64,000 nt of DNA from Flavobacterium sp. 5 (GCF_002813295.1 NZ_PHUE01000001.1:1054001-1118000); one strand, 5' to 3'. Counted from the first letter of the stretch, positions 9,746 to 19,277 are shown. Notes: generated from the letters alone by a model not told the origin. Program-made: numbers and translations.

Positions 9746-9846
9746 AGTAAAATTTTTCGAGTAACAAATATTGTAATTTTTTATTGATTTTCTTGTGACA
9801 TAAATAGTTTTTGGAAAAAATAATGGTGCGGTGATTCTACTTTGGT

Positions 9847-9973
9847 TGTTGGGACTGCGAGAAGGATAGAAGCAAACTACCGAAGTAGTGCGGATAGCCT
9901 GACAGCTGACCGATAAAAGGGCGTATACTCGCAAAGAGAAATAGCCCTTTTATTGGTCTAGTGGCTCGCCCAG
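9847..9973 (+). repeat. Dispersed hairpin repeat, copy B
   Basis: A 127-bp element reading CTGCGAGAAGGATAGAAG, a small hairpin (ACTACCGAAGTAGT), AGCCTGACAG, then a 15-bp stem (GACCGATAAAAGGGC at 9908-9922 with 9943-9957, one mismatch), then GGCTCGCCCAG. It aligns end to end with the reverse complement of 44786-44914 (copy C). Confidence 0.75.
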
Positions 9974-10071
9974 ATTATTTTGAAATAGAGAGTTGTGGTT
10001 TCCAAATAAATTATGTTTTATTGTTTAGTCTATAAATTGGAGTGTTTTTTTATTTATACGTTTTTATCCTT

Positions 10072-10079
10072 TACCTTTG
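10072..10079 (+). promoter_or_regulatory. Candidate -7 box for the porin gene
   Basis: TACCTTTG fits TAnnTTTG and gives a leader of about 40 nt. No convincing -33 element. Confidence 0.35.
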
Positions 10080-10123
10080 CTCGATATATCAGTAAAATAA
10101 TTGCCTAATTATAACCGTTTCAA

Positions 10124-12094
10124 ATGAGGATTTTCTTTTCTTTAATTTTTTTAGCTTTTCCAATTCTCCTGTTTTCCCAGAAAAATAAACAGGTTAATAG
10201 TGCTAAAGAAATTGATTATAATAGTAAATACAATTCTTCGGATTCTATTAAGAAGAAAAAAGCGCCAGAGGCAACTTATGATATGTACCAGTTTATATCA
10301 TTGGATCGTGACACTACTTATATCGATACGACTCAATCTATTAGAAAAGCGTATAGTCATAATTATTTGAGGAAAGACAATTTTGGTCTTTTAGCTTTTC
10401 CTAATGATGGACAAAGCTACAACACACTACAATATGGATTGAATGGTTTTTCGCCTTATCCAGAATTTGGTTTTACAGCAAAGCAATTTAATTACATGAA
10501 AGCCAATGACATCAAGTATGCCAATGTCGCAACACCTGTAACCGAACTGTATTTTAAAACTACCATCCAACAAGGGCAATCGGCTGATTCATATTTTGCG
10601 ATAAATACATCTCCTAGACTTAATTTTTCTATTGCTTATAGAGCTTTACGTTCGGAAGGAAGATATATTAATCAGGAGTCTAAAACTGGAAATTTTAGAT
10701 TTACAACGAGCTATAATACTAAAGATGGGCGTTATATTGCCAATATGCATTACACCTCTCAGAAAATTCAGAATGAAGAGAATGGCGGAATTAGTAATGT
10801 AAGTGATTTTACAAGCGGAGATTCCGAGTTTGACAATAGAGCGCGTTTAGGCGTTTACCTTGAAGATGCAAAGTCAACATTAAAAGGAAAACGTTTTTTC
10901 TTAGATCAAGCCTTTAGAATCAACCCAAAAAAGGCTGAAAATAATTTATATGTTACCGAACAGTTTAACTACGAAGAAATGTATTATGACTATACGCAGC
11001 AAACAGTACAGTCAACAGTTGGAGGGGAATTAGTAAGTCGTTTTGGTGAATCGTTTGTAACAAGTGGAATTAGCAATGAAACGAACTATAATAAAATGTA
11101 TAATAAACTTGGAGTAGTTTATGAAAACATGACTTTAGGATCTTTTACTTTTTTTGCAGATGATTTACGCTCCAATTATTTCTACAATAATTATTTATAC
11201 TTAGCTAATGATAAAGAAGTTACAAACTTGTTAAGTCAAAAAATAAATACTGTTGGAGCACAATACAATTATCGTAAAGATAAATGGAATGGTAAGATCT
11301 TATATTCAAAATCGATAACAAATCAAAATTTATCTAATTTAGATGCTTCAGCAGTGTATGATTGGAATGACGAGAACCAATTGTCCTTTCGTTATCAAAA
11401 CATGAATAAGCTACCAAATAATAATTATAATTTATTTCAGAGTAGTTATGAGAGATACAACTGGTCTAACGATTTTGTGAGTGAAAAAATAAATTCTATT
11501 AGTGTTAATGCCGATACAAAATGGGTTTCGTTATCAATGCAACTGAATACGATAAAAGATCATTTGTTTTTTGCTGATAGTACTTCAGTTGCAGAAAGAG
11601 AAAAGAACATGCAAATAGTAGAACCAGCTCAATATGGTAAAGCCATAAATTATGCTTCGCTAAAGGTTGCCAGGGAATTTGTATTAGGAAATTGGGCTTT
11701 GGATAATACATTATTATTTCAAAAAGTAGATCAATCTGATGCCGTTTTGAATGTTCCTGAATTTGTAACTAGAAATACTTTATATTATTCTAATACATTG
11801 TTTAAAAAGAAATTATTCTTCCAAACAGGTATTGAATTTAATTATTTTACTAGTTATTACAGCAATAATTATAACCCTGTAATTGGAGAATTTTTTGTTC
11901 AGGATAGAGTAAAAATTGGTAACTCTCCTCTTGTTGATTATTTTGTGAATTTTAAAATACAACGTACCCGAATTTATTTTAAAGCAGAGCACATCAATTC
12001 TTTGTTTTCTAAAAATGATTATTTTTCAGACACCAATAATCCATATCGTGATTTCTTAATTCGTTTTGGATTAGTTTGGAATTTCTTTAATTAA
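10124..12094 (+). CDS. Putative outer-membrane porin (Porin_10 type)
   Basis: A 656-residue outer-membrane protein with a signal peptide (MRIFFSLIFLAFPILLFSQ). The long barrel is rich in alternating aromatic strands and ends in VWNFFN. The N-terminal region contains the family-typical segment with DTTYIDTTQSIRKAYSHN and NFGLLAFPNDGQ, which I associate with the Bacteroidota putative porin family (Porin_10). It would be a beta-barrel channel of unknown substrate. It is transcribed alone and followed by the cystathionine beta-synthase-like gene after 118 bp. Confidence 0.75.
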   Translation: MRIFFSLIFLAFPILLFSQKNKQVNSAKEIDYNSKYNSSDSIKKKKAPEATYDMYQFISLDRDTTYIDTTQSIRKAYSHNYLRKDNFGLLAFPNDGQSYNTLQYGLNGFSPYPEFGFTAKQFNYMKANDIKYANVATPVTELYFKTTIQQGQSADSYFAINTSPRLNFSIAYRALRSEGRYINQESKTGNFRFTTSYNTKDGRYIANMHYTSQKIQNEENGGISNVSDFTSGDSEFDNRARLGVYLEDAKSTLKGKRFFLDQAFRINPKKAENNLYVTEQFNYEEMYYDYTQQTVQSTVGGELVSRFGESFVTSGISNETNYNKMYNKLGVVYENMTLGSFTFFADDLRSNYFYNNYLYLANDKEVTNLLSQKINTVGAQYNYRKDKWNGKILYSKSITNQNLSNLDASAVYDWNDENQLSFRYQNMNKLPNNNYNLFQSSYERYNWSNDFVSEKINSISVNADTKWVSLSMQLNTIKDHLFFADSTSVAEREKNMQIVEPAQYGKAINYASLKVAREFVLGNWALDNTLLFQKVDQSDAVLNVPEFVTRNTLYYSNTLFKKKLFFQTGIEFNYFTSYYSNNYNPVIGEFFVQDRVKIGNSPLVDYFVNFKIQRTRIYFKAEHINSLFSKNDYFSDTNNPYRDFLIRFGLVWNFFN

Positions 12095-12212
12095 TTTTAT
12101 AACAAAATCGGTCTAAAAAGTTAGTTTAAATAAAAAATAATACTAATTTTACTTCCATACGAACTATATAGAAATGCTATAGTTTAAGTTGTAACTTCTG
12201 AAAAATAACTAA

Positions 12213-13574
12213 ATGGAATACTCTGAAAACATATTAGGAACAATTGGGAATACTCCTTTAGTAAAACTCAATAAAATAGTTGCAGGAATTGACGCCTTAG
12301 TTCTTGCCAAAGTGGAGACATTCAATCCTGGAAATTCGGTAAAAGACCGTATGGCAGTAAAAATGATCGAAGATGCTGAAGCAGATGGTCGTTTGCAACC
12401 AGGTGGAACTATAATTGAAGGGACTTCTGGAAATACAGGAATGGGACTTGCATTAGTAGCGATTATTAAAGGATATAAATTGATTTGTGTAATATCAGAC
12501 AAACAATCCAAAGAAAAAATGGATATCCTTCGTGCTGTTGGTGCCAAAGTTGTGGTTTGTCCAACAGATGTAGAACCAACTGATCCTCGCTCCTATTATT
12601 CAGTTTCTAAAAGATTAGCAAAAGAAACACCTAATTCATGGTACGTAAATCAATATGACAACTTATCCAACTCACTTGCTCATTACGAGCAAACAGGTCC
12701 TGAAATCTGGAAACAAACCGAAGGAAAGATTACTCATTTTGTAGTTGGAGTCGGTACTGGAGGAACGATTTCGGGAGTTGGAAAATTCTTGAAAGAAAAA
12801 AATCCAAATATCAAAATTTGGGGAATTGATACTTATGGTTCTGTTTTTAAGAAATACCATGAAACAGGAATTTTTGATGAAAATGAAATTTATTCTTATA
12901 TAACCGAAGGAATTGGCGAAGATATTTTACCCAAAAATGTTGATTTTTCTTTAATTGATGGTTTTACCAAAGTAACCGATAAAGATGCTGCGGTTTATAC
13001 CAGAAAGATTGCACTTGAAGAAGGTATATTTGTTGGTAATTCAGCTGGCGCAGCTATAAAAGGTTTATTGCAACTTAAAGAGCATTTTAAACCCGAAGAT
13101 GTGGTTGTGGTATTATTTCATGATTCAGGTAGTCGTTATGTAGGTAAAATGTTTAACGATGATTGGATGCGTGAGAGAGGATTCTTGGAAGATGATGTAA
13201 CTAAAGCCGAAGATGTAATCAAAGATCATATTGATAAACCCTTGATTGTTGTCCGTACCGAAGAATTAGTTTCGCACGCCATTGAAAGAATGCGTAAATA
13301 TAAAATATCTCAAATTCCAGTTATTGATGTTCACGGTTTTGTAGGCTCCGTTGATGAAAGTGATTTGTTCCAAAGTTATGTAGCTGATAAAAATGTAGCC
13401 GATAAGCCAATCAAAGAAGTTATGGGTAAACCATTTCCAATTGTAAAATTGGGAACTTCAATAGATGAATTGTATAAATTATTTACCAAAGAAAATGCTG
13501 CAGTATTGGTTGATTTAGGAAACGGAAATCATCATATCATTACGAAGTACGACATCATTGGATCTATGAAATAA
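12213..13574 (+). CDS. Cystathionine beta-synthase-like PLP enzyme with CBS domains
   Basis: A 453-residue fold-type II PLP enzyme. The catalytic Lys44 sits in NPGNSVKDRMAVK, and the phosphate/substrate loop EGTSGNTGMGLAL follows at about 69-81. The core resembles cysteine synthase (to about residue 320). A C-terminal pair of CBS domains (about 330-453, ERMRKYKISQIPVIDVHG) marks the cystathionine beta-synthase architecture. It would condense serine or O-acetylserine with homocysteine or sulfide; sequence alone does not settle which. Followed by a separate exonuclease gene after 57 bp. Confidence 0.85.
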   Translation: MEYSENILGTIGNTPLVKLNKIVAGIDALVLAKVETFNPGNSVKDRMAVKMIEDAEADGRLQPGGTIIEGTSGNTGMGLALVAIIKGYKLICVISDKQSKEKMDILRAVGAKVVVCPTDVEPTDPRSYYSVSKRLAKETPNSWYVNQYDNLSNSLAHYEQTGPEIWKQTEGKITHFVVGVGTGGTISGVGKFLKEKNPNIKIWGIDTYGSVFKKYHETGIFDENEIYSYITEGIGEDILPKNVDFSLIDGFTKVTDKDAAVYTRKIALEEGIFVGNSAGAAIKGLLQLKEHFKPEDVVVVLFHDSGSRYVGKMFNDDWMRERGFLEDDVTKAEDVIKDHIDKPLIVVRTEELVSHAIERMRKYKISQIPVIDVHGFVGSVDESDLFQSYVADKNVADKPIKEVMGKPFPIVKLGTSIDELYKLFTKENAAVLVDLGNGNHHIITKYDIIGSMK

Positions 13575-13631
13575 TCAGCTTAAGAATTTAATTATAAAAC
13601 TTCAAATCTCAATTTTTAATTTAAAATATAA

Positions 13632-14114
13632 ATGAATTTTACAGCAATAGATTTTGAAACAGCCACAGCCTATCATCCATGTTCTGTTGGAATTGTTACT
13701 GTAGAAAATGGTGTCATTGTAGATGAATTTGTAACTTTAATCAAACCGCCTAATAATGAATACAATCCTTTTACTATAAGAGTACATGGGATATACCCTA
13801 GAGATACTGCAAATGCGAAAACCTTTAAAGAAGTTTTTCCTGAAATTAAAAGAAGACTTCAAAATAGAGTTGTAGTAGCTCATAATGAAAGTTTCGATCG
13901 AAATGTTTTATCTAAATCTATGGCACTACACGGGCTTAATTATGATGATTTGAATATAGGTTCTCGTTGGGAATGTACCGTGAAAATATATAAATCGAAA
14001 GGTTTAAAACCAACAAAATTAAGTGATTGTTGCAAAGCTATGAAAATTGAACTGAACCATCACGAAGCTTTATCAGACGCAAGAGCTTGTGCAAAATTAT
14101 ATTTGCTTAGATAA
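13632..14114 (+). CDS. DEDD-family 3'-5' exonuclease
   Basis: A 160-residue exonuclease domain of the DnaQ type. Exo I is visible as AIDFETA (Asp7, Glu9), Exo II as AHNESFDRNVL, and Exo III as HHEALSDARACAKLY, where His and Asp complete the metal site. It is a stand-alone domain without polymerase or BRCT additions, as in many Bacteroidota. It probably acts in DNA or RNA end processing; the exact substrate is unknown. Confidence 0.85.
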   Translation: MNFTAIDFETATAYHPCSVGIVTVENGVIVDEFVTLIKPPNNEYNPFTIRVHGIYPRDTANAKTFKEVFPEIKRRLQNRVVVAHNESFDRNVLSKSMALHGLNYDDLNIGSRWECTVKIYKSKGLKPTKLSDCCKAMKIELNHHEALSDARACAKLYLLR

Positions 14115-14223
14115 TTCTTTAAATAATTTGTGCTATTTTTTTTCTTTTTTACTGTAGGTTAAGTTGTCTTTTTTAGCTACTTTAGATTACTAGTCAAGTA
14201 ACAAAATGTAAAAAAGCAACTGC

Positions 14224-15492
14224 ATGAAAGAAGATTTTCTCCATTATCTCTGGAAGTTCAAAAAGTTTGACACTTTAAATCTAAAAACATACAATAAAGA
14301 GGAAATCATTATTAGTAATGTTGGGCAATATTTAGAATTGGCAGGCCCCGATTTCTTCAATGCACAAATTACTATTGCAAATCAAAAATGGGCAGGTAAT
14401 GTTGAAATTCATGTCAAATCCTCGGATTGGTATGTGCATAATCATGAGAAAGATGCTGGTTATGAAAATGTAATTCTACATGTCGTTTGGGAGCATGATT
14501 CAGAAATTTTTAGAAGTGATAATTCCGAAATTCCTGTTCTTGAACTCAAAAATTACGTTAGCTCATCAATACTTGGTAATTATCAAAAGCTATTAACCCC
14601 TAAATCTTGGATTTTCTGCGAAAAACAATTAATAGAGATTCCAGAATTTACATTACATAATTGGCAAGAACGATTGTTTTTTGAACGTCTAGAAAGAAAA
14701 TCAAAGCCAATACTAGAATTATTAGAGGCTACAAATAATGATTGGGAAACCGCATTGTTCTGTCTTTTAGCTAAAAATTTTGGATTGAACACCAATGGAG
14801 AAACGTTTCTTAAAATTGCTCAATCTATTCCTTTTTCAGTGATTCGTAAAGAATGTTTTGAAGTTGAAAACCTTGAAGCCCTATTATTTGGCGCAGCTGG
14901 ATTATTGGATACAGATAAAGAAGATGCGTATTTTAAAGATTTGAAGTTTAGGTATTTTTATTTGCTTCATAAATATCAAATAGAAAAGAGTTTTATAGAA
15001 CCCGTACAGTTTTTTAAACACAGACCAGATAATTTCCCTACGATTCGCCTTTCACAACTAGCGAACTTATTTCATAAACAACAGAATCTATTTTCTAAAA
15101 TTAGCAACCTGAAAAGAGTTGAGGATATCTATGAAGTTTTTAATGTTTCGGTAACTTCATATTGGGAAACTCATTATCAATTCGATAAAGAAAGCCCAAA
15201 GAAAAAGAAACAATTATCTAAATCTTTTATGGATTTGTTGATTCTAAATACTGTTATTCCACTTCAATTTGCTTATGCCAAAAGTCAAGGCAAAGAAGAT
15301 TCTGAGGATTTAATAACCATTTTGAATGATGTAGAAGCCGAAAATAATTCAATTGTAGAGAAATTTAACTCTTTTGGCATTAAGGCTAGAAATGCATTTC
15401 AAACACAATCATTATTACAACTCAAAAACGAATATTGCAACAAAAATAAATGTTTAGATTGTGCTATCGGAATCGAGTTAATAAAAAGATAG
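14224..15492 (+). CDS. DUF2851 family protein
   Basis: A 422-residue protein matching the DUF2851 family, which is common in Bacteroidota and of unknown function. The conserved N-terminal block includes FLHYLWKFKKFD and ELAGPDFFNAQI, followed by GNVEIHVKSSDWYVHNH, and the C-terminus has a Cys motif (CNKNKCLDCAIG) that may bind a metal. The protein is predicted to be soluble. It precedes the small PspC gene by 54 bp. Confidence 0.8.
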   Translation: MKEDFLHYLWKFKKFDTLNLKTYNKEEIIISNVGQYLELAGPDFFNAQITIANQKWAGNVEIHVKSSDWYVHNHEKDAGYENVILHVVWEHDSEIFRSDNSEIPVLELKNYVSSSILGNYQKLLTPKSWIFCEKQLIEIPEFTLHNWQERLFFERLERKSKPILELLEATNNDWETALFCLLAKNFGLNTNGETFLKIAQSIPFSVIRKECFEVENLEALLFGAAGLLDTDKEDAYFKDLKFRYFYLLHKYQIEKSFIEPVQFFKHRPDNFPTIRLSQLANLFHKQQNLFSKISNLKRVEDIYEVFNVSVTSYWETHYQFDKESPKKKKQLSKSFMDLLILNTVIPLQFAYAKSQGKEDSEDLITILNDVEAENNSIVEKFNSFGIKARNAFQTQSLLQLKNEYCNKNKCLDCAIGIELIKR

Positions 15493-15516
15493 TGATTTAT
15501 TAAATCATAAATTTTG

Positions 15517-15524
15517 TATTTTTG
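15517..15524 (+). promoter_or_regulatory. Candidate -7 box for the PspC gene
   Basis: TATTTTTG fits TAnnTTTG and lies 22 bp before the ATG at 15547. Confidence 0.35.
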
Positions 15525-15546
15525 TCTAAACTCATAACCCAAAATT

Positions 15547-15774
15547 ATGCGAGCAGTTATACGATTGAAATTCTTTTTGGAAAAATACGGCTTTCATGTA
15601 TCATCACGATTAGCTGATAAATTAGGAATGCGAGTAACAAATGTTCGTTTGTTTTTTATCTATATCTCTTTTGTAACAGCAGGTCTAGGATTTGGAGTAT
15701 ATCTTACCTTGGCTTTTTGGATTAGATTGAAAGACTTAGTGCGTGCAAAACGTACTTCTGTTTTTGATTTGTAA
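15547..15774 (+). CDS. PspC-domain membrane protein
   Basis: A 75-residue protein consisting of one PspC domain: an amphipathic start, then a hydrophobic helix (about residues 35-58, VRLFFIYISFVTAGLGFGVY). PspC proteins act in envelope stress responses, but short single-domain versions in Bacteroidota have no established role. A strong terminator follows directly. Confidence 0.75.
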   Translation: MRAVIRLKFFLEKYGFHVSSRLADKLGMRVTNVRLFFIYISFVTAGLGFGVYLTLAFWIRLKDLVRAKRTSVFDL

Positions 15775-15784
15775 AACATTTGAT

Positions 15785-15823
15785 AAAAAAAAGAACTTCA
15801 AAACTGAAGTTCTTTTTTTTTTT
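15785..15823. terminator. Bidirectional terminator between the PspC gene and the outer-membrane protein gene
   Basis: A 16-bp perfect stem (AAAAAAAAGAACTTCA and complement) with a 4-nt loop. T runs lie on both strands between convergent genes. Confidence 0.8.
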
Positions 15824-16802
15824 ACAAACTATAATTCAAATTAATACTCCATCGATAATTTGCAACTACGTTTCCAGCAGATAAATTTTGATTTATCGGA
15901 GCTAAATAGTTAAGACCGATAGAAAAGCGGTCTTTACCAATTTCTACACCAAATTTACCAAACAAAATATCTCCCGAAGTATTTACTAATTCCTGTCCAT
16001 GTTGGTAATTACTATCATATACTTCACCGGCTAAACCAACCTGTGGCGCTATTGACAGACTATTCTTTTCATACAAATAATAAAAAGTTCCTGAGTAATT
16101 AAATTGATTTCCAAATTGATAATGCTTTTGATTTTCGGTTTTAATAACGTAATTGAGCATGGTATTCAAACCAAATTTGTTTCTTCTTATGGTATATTCG
16201 GTAGCCAATAAATAATCCCAACTACCTGTTCCAACCTGAAAACTCGGATTTACACCTTCGGAATTTGCTTCATTAAACTTTCCAGTTGGCGCTTTAAATC
16301 CACCTCCTAATTGCAAAGTATGACTCACTATTGTACTGTCTTTATGCGTTTGATACAAAGTGTACATTCCTAAAACAGTGATATCGCCAACTCCGTTTAT
16401 ATCTTCCATTCCAGTTGCTGTTTCTCTTTCGTGAAAATGATACGGAATCAAAGCTGAAATCTGTATTTTATTGCTAACAGGAATTCTTCCCCAAACCTGA
16501 ACCGTATTGAAATTGTCAACATACCAAGGTGAATTACTATACAATCCATCATTTGTTTTGTATTGTTGATTGAAATAACGAATACCTACGAAATTAGCAT
16601 TCAAAACAGAAGCAAATCCCATGCTCCCACCACTGGCAGAACATCCGCAGGCATCACAGTCGTCATCTTCAAATTCGAATTCAGATTCCACTTTCGAAAA
16701 ATATTGAAATTTAGCAAAAGGATTGATTGTAGTTAGAGTGTCTTTTTCGGTTGCATTTGCCCATTGAAAAACAACTAGAAAAACGATTAGTATTTTTTTC
16801 AT
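15822..16802 (-). CDS. Outer-membrane beta-barrel protein with acidic Cys-rich N-terminus (MbnP/MbnH cluster)
   Basis: A 326-residue protein with a signal peptide (cut near residue 17, after NA) and an N-terminal motif EFEFEDDDCDACGCSASGG at about residues 41-59, with three Cys and many acidic residues. A barrel of about 12 strands follows and ends in NLNYSL. The C/D motif looks made for metal binding at the periplasmic or plug side, although this is inference. It is the last gene of a cluster with MbnP and a di-heme MbnH-type peroxidase, so a role in moving copper or another metal across the outer membrane is plausible. I know no characterised homologue. Confidence 0.65.
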   Translation of the reverse strand: MKKILIVFLVVFQWANATEKDTLTTINPFAKFQYFSKVESEFEFEDDDCDACGCSASGGSMGFASVLNANFVGIRYFNQQYKTNDGLYSNSPWYVDNFNTVQVWGRIPVSNKIQISALIPYHFHERETATGMEDINGVGDITVLGMYTLYQTHKDSTIVSHTLQLGGGFKAPTGKFNEANSEGVNPSFQVGTGSWDYLLATEYTIRRNKFGLNTMLNYVIKTENQKHYQFGNQFNYSGTFYYLYEKNSLSIAPQVGLAGEVYDSNYQHGQELVNTSGDILFGKFGVEIGKDRFSIGLNYLAPINQNLSAGNVVANYRWSINLNYSL

Positions 16803-16823
16803 TTTTTTATTTTTTTGAAAATA

Positions 16824-16868
16824 GTTGCTAAGTAACTCAGAAACTTAGTTTCGTAGTAACTTAGCAAC
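16824..16868 (-). repeat. Long hairpin between the mbnH-like and outer-membrane protein genes
   Basis: GTTGCTAAGT (16824-16833) pairs perfectly with ACTTAGCAAC (16859-16868), and GAAAC/GTTTC forms an inner stem. It has no T tract on the minus strand right after it, so it resembles an mRNA stability or processing element or a small palindromic repeat more than a terminator. Confidence 0.5.
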
Positions 16869-16876
16869 TTCTGATT

Positions 16877-17917
16877 TTAATATTCCGAAAATCGTTTATC
16901 AGTTAGATATTGATTATCGGTCAGTGTTTTTAGAAAAGCGATAACTTGGGACTTTTCTGTTTCAGTTAAAGGAATTCCCAGTTTGCTATTTTTATTCAAA
17001 ATTGGATCTAATGTTTCAGATGCAACAACTCCCGAATTATAATGTTCCAAAACAGCTTCTAATGTAAACAATCGTCCATCATGCATGTATGGCGCTGTTT
17101 TCTCGATGTTACGTAAACTCGGCACTTTAAATTTATAATAATCGGTCGCCAATTCGGTAACCCGATAGCGCCCTACATCATTCACCGCTGGGTTTACAGA
17201 CAATCCGTTATTTCGAAATGAATTATCAGTAAACAAATCGGTTGCATGACAGGTGGAACATTTTGTATTAAAAACTGCGTATCCATCTAATTCTTCCTGA
17301 GTAAGTGTTCCGCCAGATTCATGACGACGGTATTTATCAAAACGAGAATTGGATGAAGTTACCATAACCATAAATTGTCCTAAAGCTTTGAGCATATTCT
17401 CGGAGTTAATTTCTCCATCAGTAAAAGCAGTTTTGAACAATTTTTGATATTCAGGATCCGCTTTCATCATGGCAATCGCTTTTGTAAAACTACCATTCAT
17501 CTCAACAGGATTGGTAAATGGAATTATGGGTTGCAAATCCAAATGATCCGTTGCGCCATCATACATAAAAGTAGTTTGATACGCTAAATTCTGAATTGGA
17601 GTTGTGTTACGAGTACCGACTGCATTATCAACACCATGACTCACTGTGTGTCCATGATGTGTGAATGCGTCTTGCTGAATATGACAAAATCCACAAGAGA
17701 CCAATCCATCCGAGGATAATCTGCCATCATAGAAAAGCTTTTTTCCTAATTCGAAACCTTTTTCTGTTGGCGGATTACTAGCCAGATTATAAACTAGTGG
17801 CGGAAAATTAGACGGCACTTCAAATGCTAAAGGAATGTTTTGATACACCTCATCATCATTATCAGAACAGCTCCAGAAAAAAGGCAAAATGAGCAATACT
17901 AAATATTTTGCTTGCAT
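16877..17917 (-). CDS. Di-heme cytochrome c peroxidase family protein (MbnH-like)
   Basis: A 346-residue di-heme protein of the bacterial cytochrome c peroxidase/MauG superfamily. It has a lipoprotein-type signal (Cys17) and heme-binding motifs CGFCH (Cys75, Cys78, His79) and CSTCH (Cys220, Cys223, His224). The gene follows an MbnP-family gene by 51 bp. In methanotrophs, established work shows that MbnH uses its hemes to oxidise a tryptophan of MbnP to kynurenine, creating a copper site. The pairing here suggests the same chemistry, so I favour MbnH-like over hydrogen peroxide detoxification. It is periplasmic or lipid-anchored. Confidence 0.8.
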   Translation of the reverse strand: MQAKYLVLLILPFFWSCSDNDDEVYQNIPLAFEVPSNFPPLVYNLASNPPTEKGFELGKKLFYDGRLSSDGLVSCGFCHIQQDAFTHHGHTVSHGVDNAVGTRNTTPIQNLAYQTTFMYDGATDHLDLQPIIPFTNPVEMNGSFTKAIAMMKADPEYQKLFKTAFTDGEINSENMLKALGQFMVMVTSSNSRFDKYRRHESGGTLTQEELDGYAVFNTKCSTCHATDLFTDNSFRNNGLSVNPAVNDVGRYRVTELATDYYKFKVPSLRNIEKTAPYMHDGRLFTLEAVLEHYNSGVVASETLDPILNKNSKLGIPLTETEKSQVIAFLKTLTDNQYLTDKRFSEY

Positions 17918-17968
17918 ATTTTTTGTTTTAAAAAGCGGTCAGTTTAACCAACCGCTTTTATCCTTTTT

Positions 17969-18772
17969 TTAGTCGTTATGCACGTGATTTACAGTAAACA
18001 TATTAGAAAGATTAGCTGTGATTAATGGCAAGTTTGCACCTCCCATAATCATCGCTCCCATTCCTCCTTCATTATTATCCGAAAGTTTGATTTTATTCGT
18101 CCCGTCAATAATTTTGGCAACATCGGCAAAAATATGAACATCTGGAGTAATATCAGTTCTTACCAAAGCTTTGGTCGGCAGATTAAGTGTTACCTCTGTA
18201 TAATTGTAATCAGTTCCAGTTTGCCCTGTATGCACCATGAACGCAGTTTCTGCAGTTACAGTAGATGAAGTAAACTTACCTTCGAAAAGCACAAATTTAT
18301 ATCCAGCACTCCACGACCACATCATTCCTGCAGCATCAGCAATTGTTAAAAAATTTCCTTGTCCCGTTGCTCCCAAATCAAATTGGGCTTTGTCAACACC
18401 AATTCCGAATTTAATTTTGGTATAATCACCAGCGGGAATATTTTCCAATTCTATTTCCTGAGTTTCAGCATCGGATTCATCTACTACAAAATAGCTTTTA
18501 GATTTTGGATAAGTAAAAGTAGTTCCATCTTCTTTGGTTAAAACAATGTTACTTACAATGTATTTTACATCAGAAATTTTTAATACCTCACCTTGTGAAG
18601 TAGTGTTAGTTTCTGTGTTTAGAATTAAATTCTTGCTCCCAAAAACGTTATCAAATTCTACGCCTAATTTCCCTTCTCCAGTAACCGTTGCATCATCATC
18701 ATTATTTGAACAAGAACCCAATGCAAGTGCTATAGCAATTACTGCTATTATTTTTTTTGTTTGAAATTTCAT
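17969..18772 (-). CDS. MbnP-family copper-binding lipoprotein
   Basis: A 267-residue lipoprotein (lipobox ALGSC, Cys21). After an Asp/Asn spacer it has a predicted beta-sandwich starting with KLGVEFDNVFG. The family core includes DVKYIVSNIVL and GMMWSWSAGYKFVLFEGKF at about residues 149-167. Trp152 and Trp154 lie in the conserved region where MbnP proteins carry the tryptophan that MbnH modifies. MbnP is an established periplasmic copper-binding partner of MbnH. Copper enzymes nearby (NirK) could benefit, which is inference. A perfect palindrome lies 44 bp upstream. Confidence 0.8.
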   Translation of the reverse strand: MKFQTKKIIAVIAIALALGSCSNNDDDATVTGEGKLGVEFDNVFGSKNLILNTETNTTSQGEVLKISDVKYIVSNIVLTKEDGTTFTYPKSKSYFVVDESDAETQEIELENIPAGDYTKIKFGIGVDKAQFDLGATGQGNFLTIADAAGMMWSWSAGYKFVLFEGKFTSSTVTAETAFMVHTGQTGTDYNYTEVTLNLPTKALVRTDITPDVHIFADVAKIIDGTNKIKLSDNNEGGMGAMIMGGANLPLITANLSNMFTVNHVHND

Positions 18773-18815
18773 TTCTTAATTTTTATTTTTTATACAATGT
18801 ATTGCAATGGTTTAC

Positions 18816-18836
18816 ATCAAAATAATTCATTTTGAT
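18816..18836 (-). promoter_or_regulatory. Palindromic operator-like site upstream of the MbnP gene
   Basis: ATCAAAAT and ATTTTGAT form a perfect 8-bp inverted repeat with a 5-nt spacer, 44 bp before the MbnP start. It is a plausible repressor or activator site; the binding protein is unknown. Confidence 0.4.
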
Positions 18837-18898
18837 ACAAGCCATACAAAATTCATCTGCTGAGAACAACAGACTAAATCTTTAAACGTATTTAAAAT

Positions 18899-19273
18899 TT
18901 AAGAAATAAAAATCGGAGGGCGAAAGACTGGATCACTATTCAAATAGAAGTATAAGTCAGAATAGTGCTGGTTATTTTTTTTAGTATTCGAAGAATAAAT
19001 AGTATTGATTTTAAAAGATTTTATCTCTTCAAAAAACAATACTTCTGTTAGTTGAGTAGTTCCTTTTTTATCAGAAGATTTTGGGTTTTCGGCATCGGAT
19101 GCTTTTGCCAATTCTTTCATCAAATGACATTTCCCATTACAATGCATCATGGGTTTGGCTTTATTTTCACAAAGCACTTTTGAAATATAATCATAATTGA
19201 CAATGTACTCAACAACAGGAAATATCGGCTTTATGAGCATCATTAGTACAATTATGAATATCATTTTTTTCAT
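18899..19273 (-). CDS. Small Cys-motif envelope protein
   Basis: A 124-residue protein with an N-terminal hydrophobic segment (MKKMIFIIVLMMLIKPIFPVVEY) and a conserved-looking motif MHCNGKCHLMKELAKASD at about residues 44-61, where Cys and His are spaced CxxxCH. Similar small flavobacterial proteins with HCNGKCHL are often found beside metal or heme genes, but no function is established. It is the first gene in the direction of the MbnP/MbnH cluster. I start at ATG 19273-19271; a longer start at 19300 adds 9 residues. A TATTTTTG -7 box ends only 4 bp upstream of this ATG. Confidence 0.65.
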   Translation of the reverse strand: MKKMIFIIVLMMLIKPIFPVVEYIVNYDYISKVLCENKAKPMMHCNGKCHLMKELAKASDAENPKSSDKKGTTQLTEVLFFEEIKSFKINTIYSSNTKKNNQHYSDLYFYLNSDPVFRPPIFIS

Positions 19274-19277
19274 GGTG

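Larger units (their letters stand above)
9746..10123. other. 378-bp gap between divergent rnhB and porin genes
   Basis: Contains repeat copy B (9847-9973) and a TACCTTTG -7 box at 10072-10079, 44 bp before the porin gene. No additional reading frame is credible here. Confidence 0.6.

Noticed and set aside
9746..9934. N-terminal extension of RNase HII
   Set aside because: It translates intergenic sequence running into repeat copy B; the family start is at 9745.
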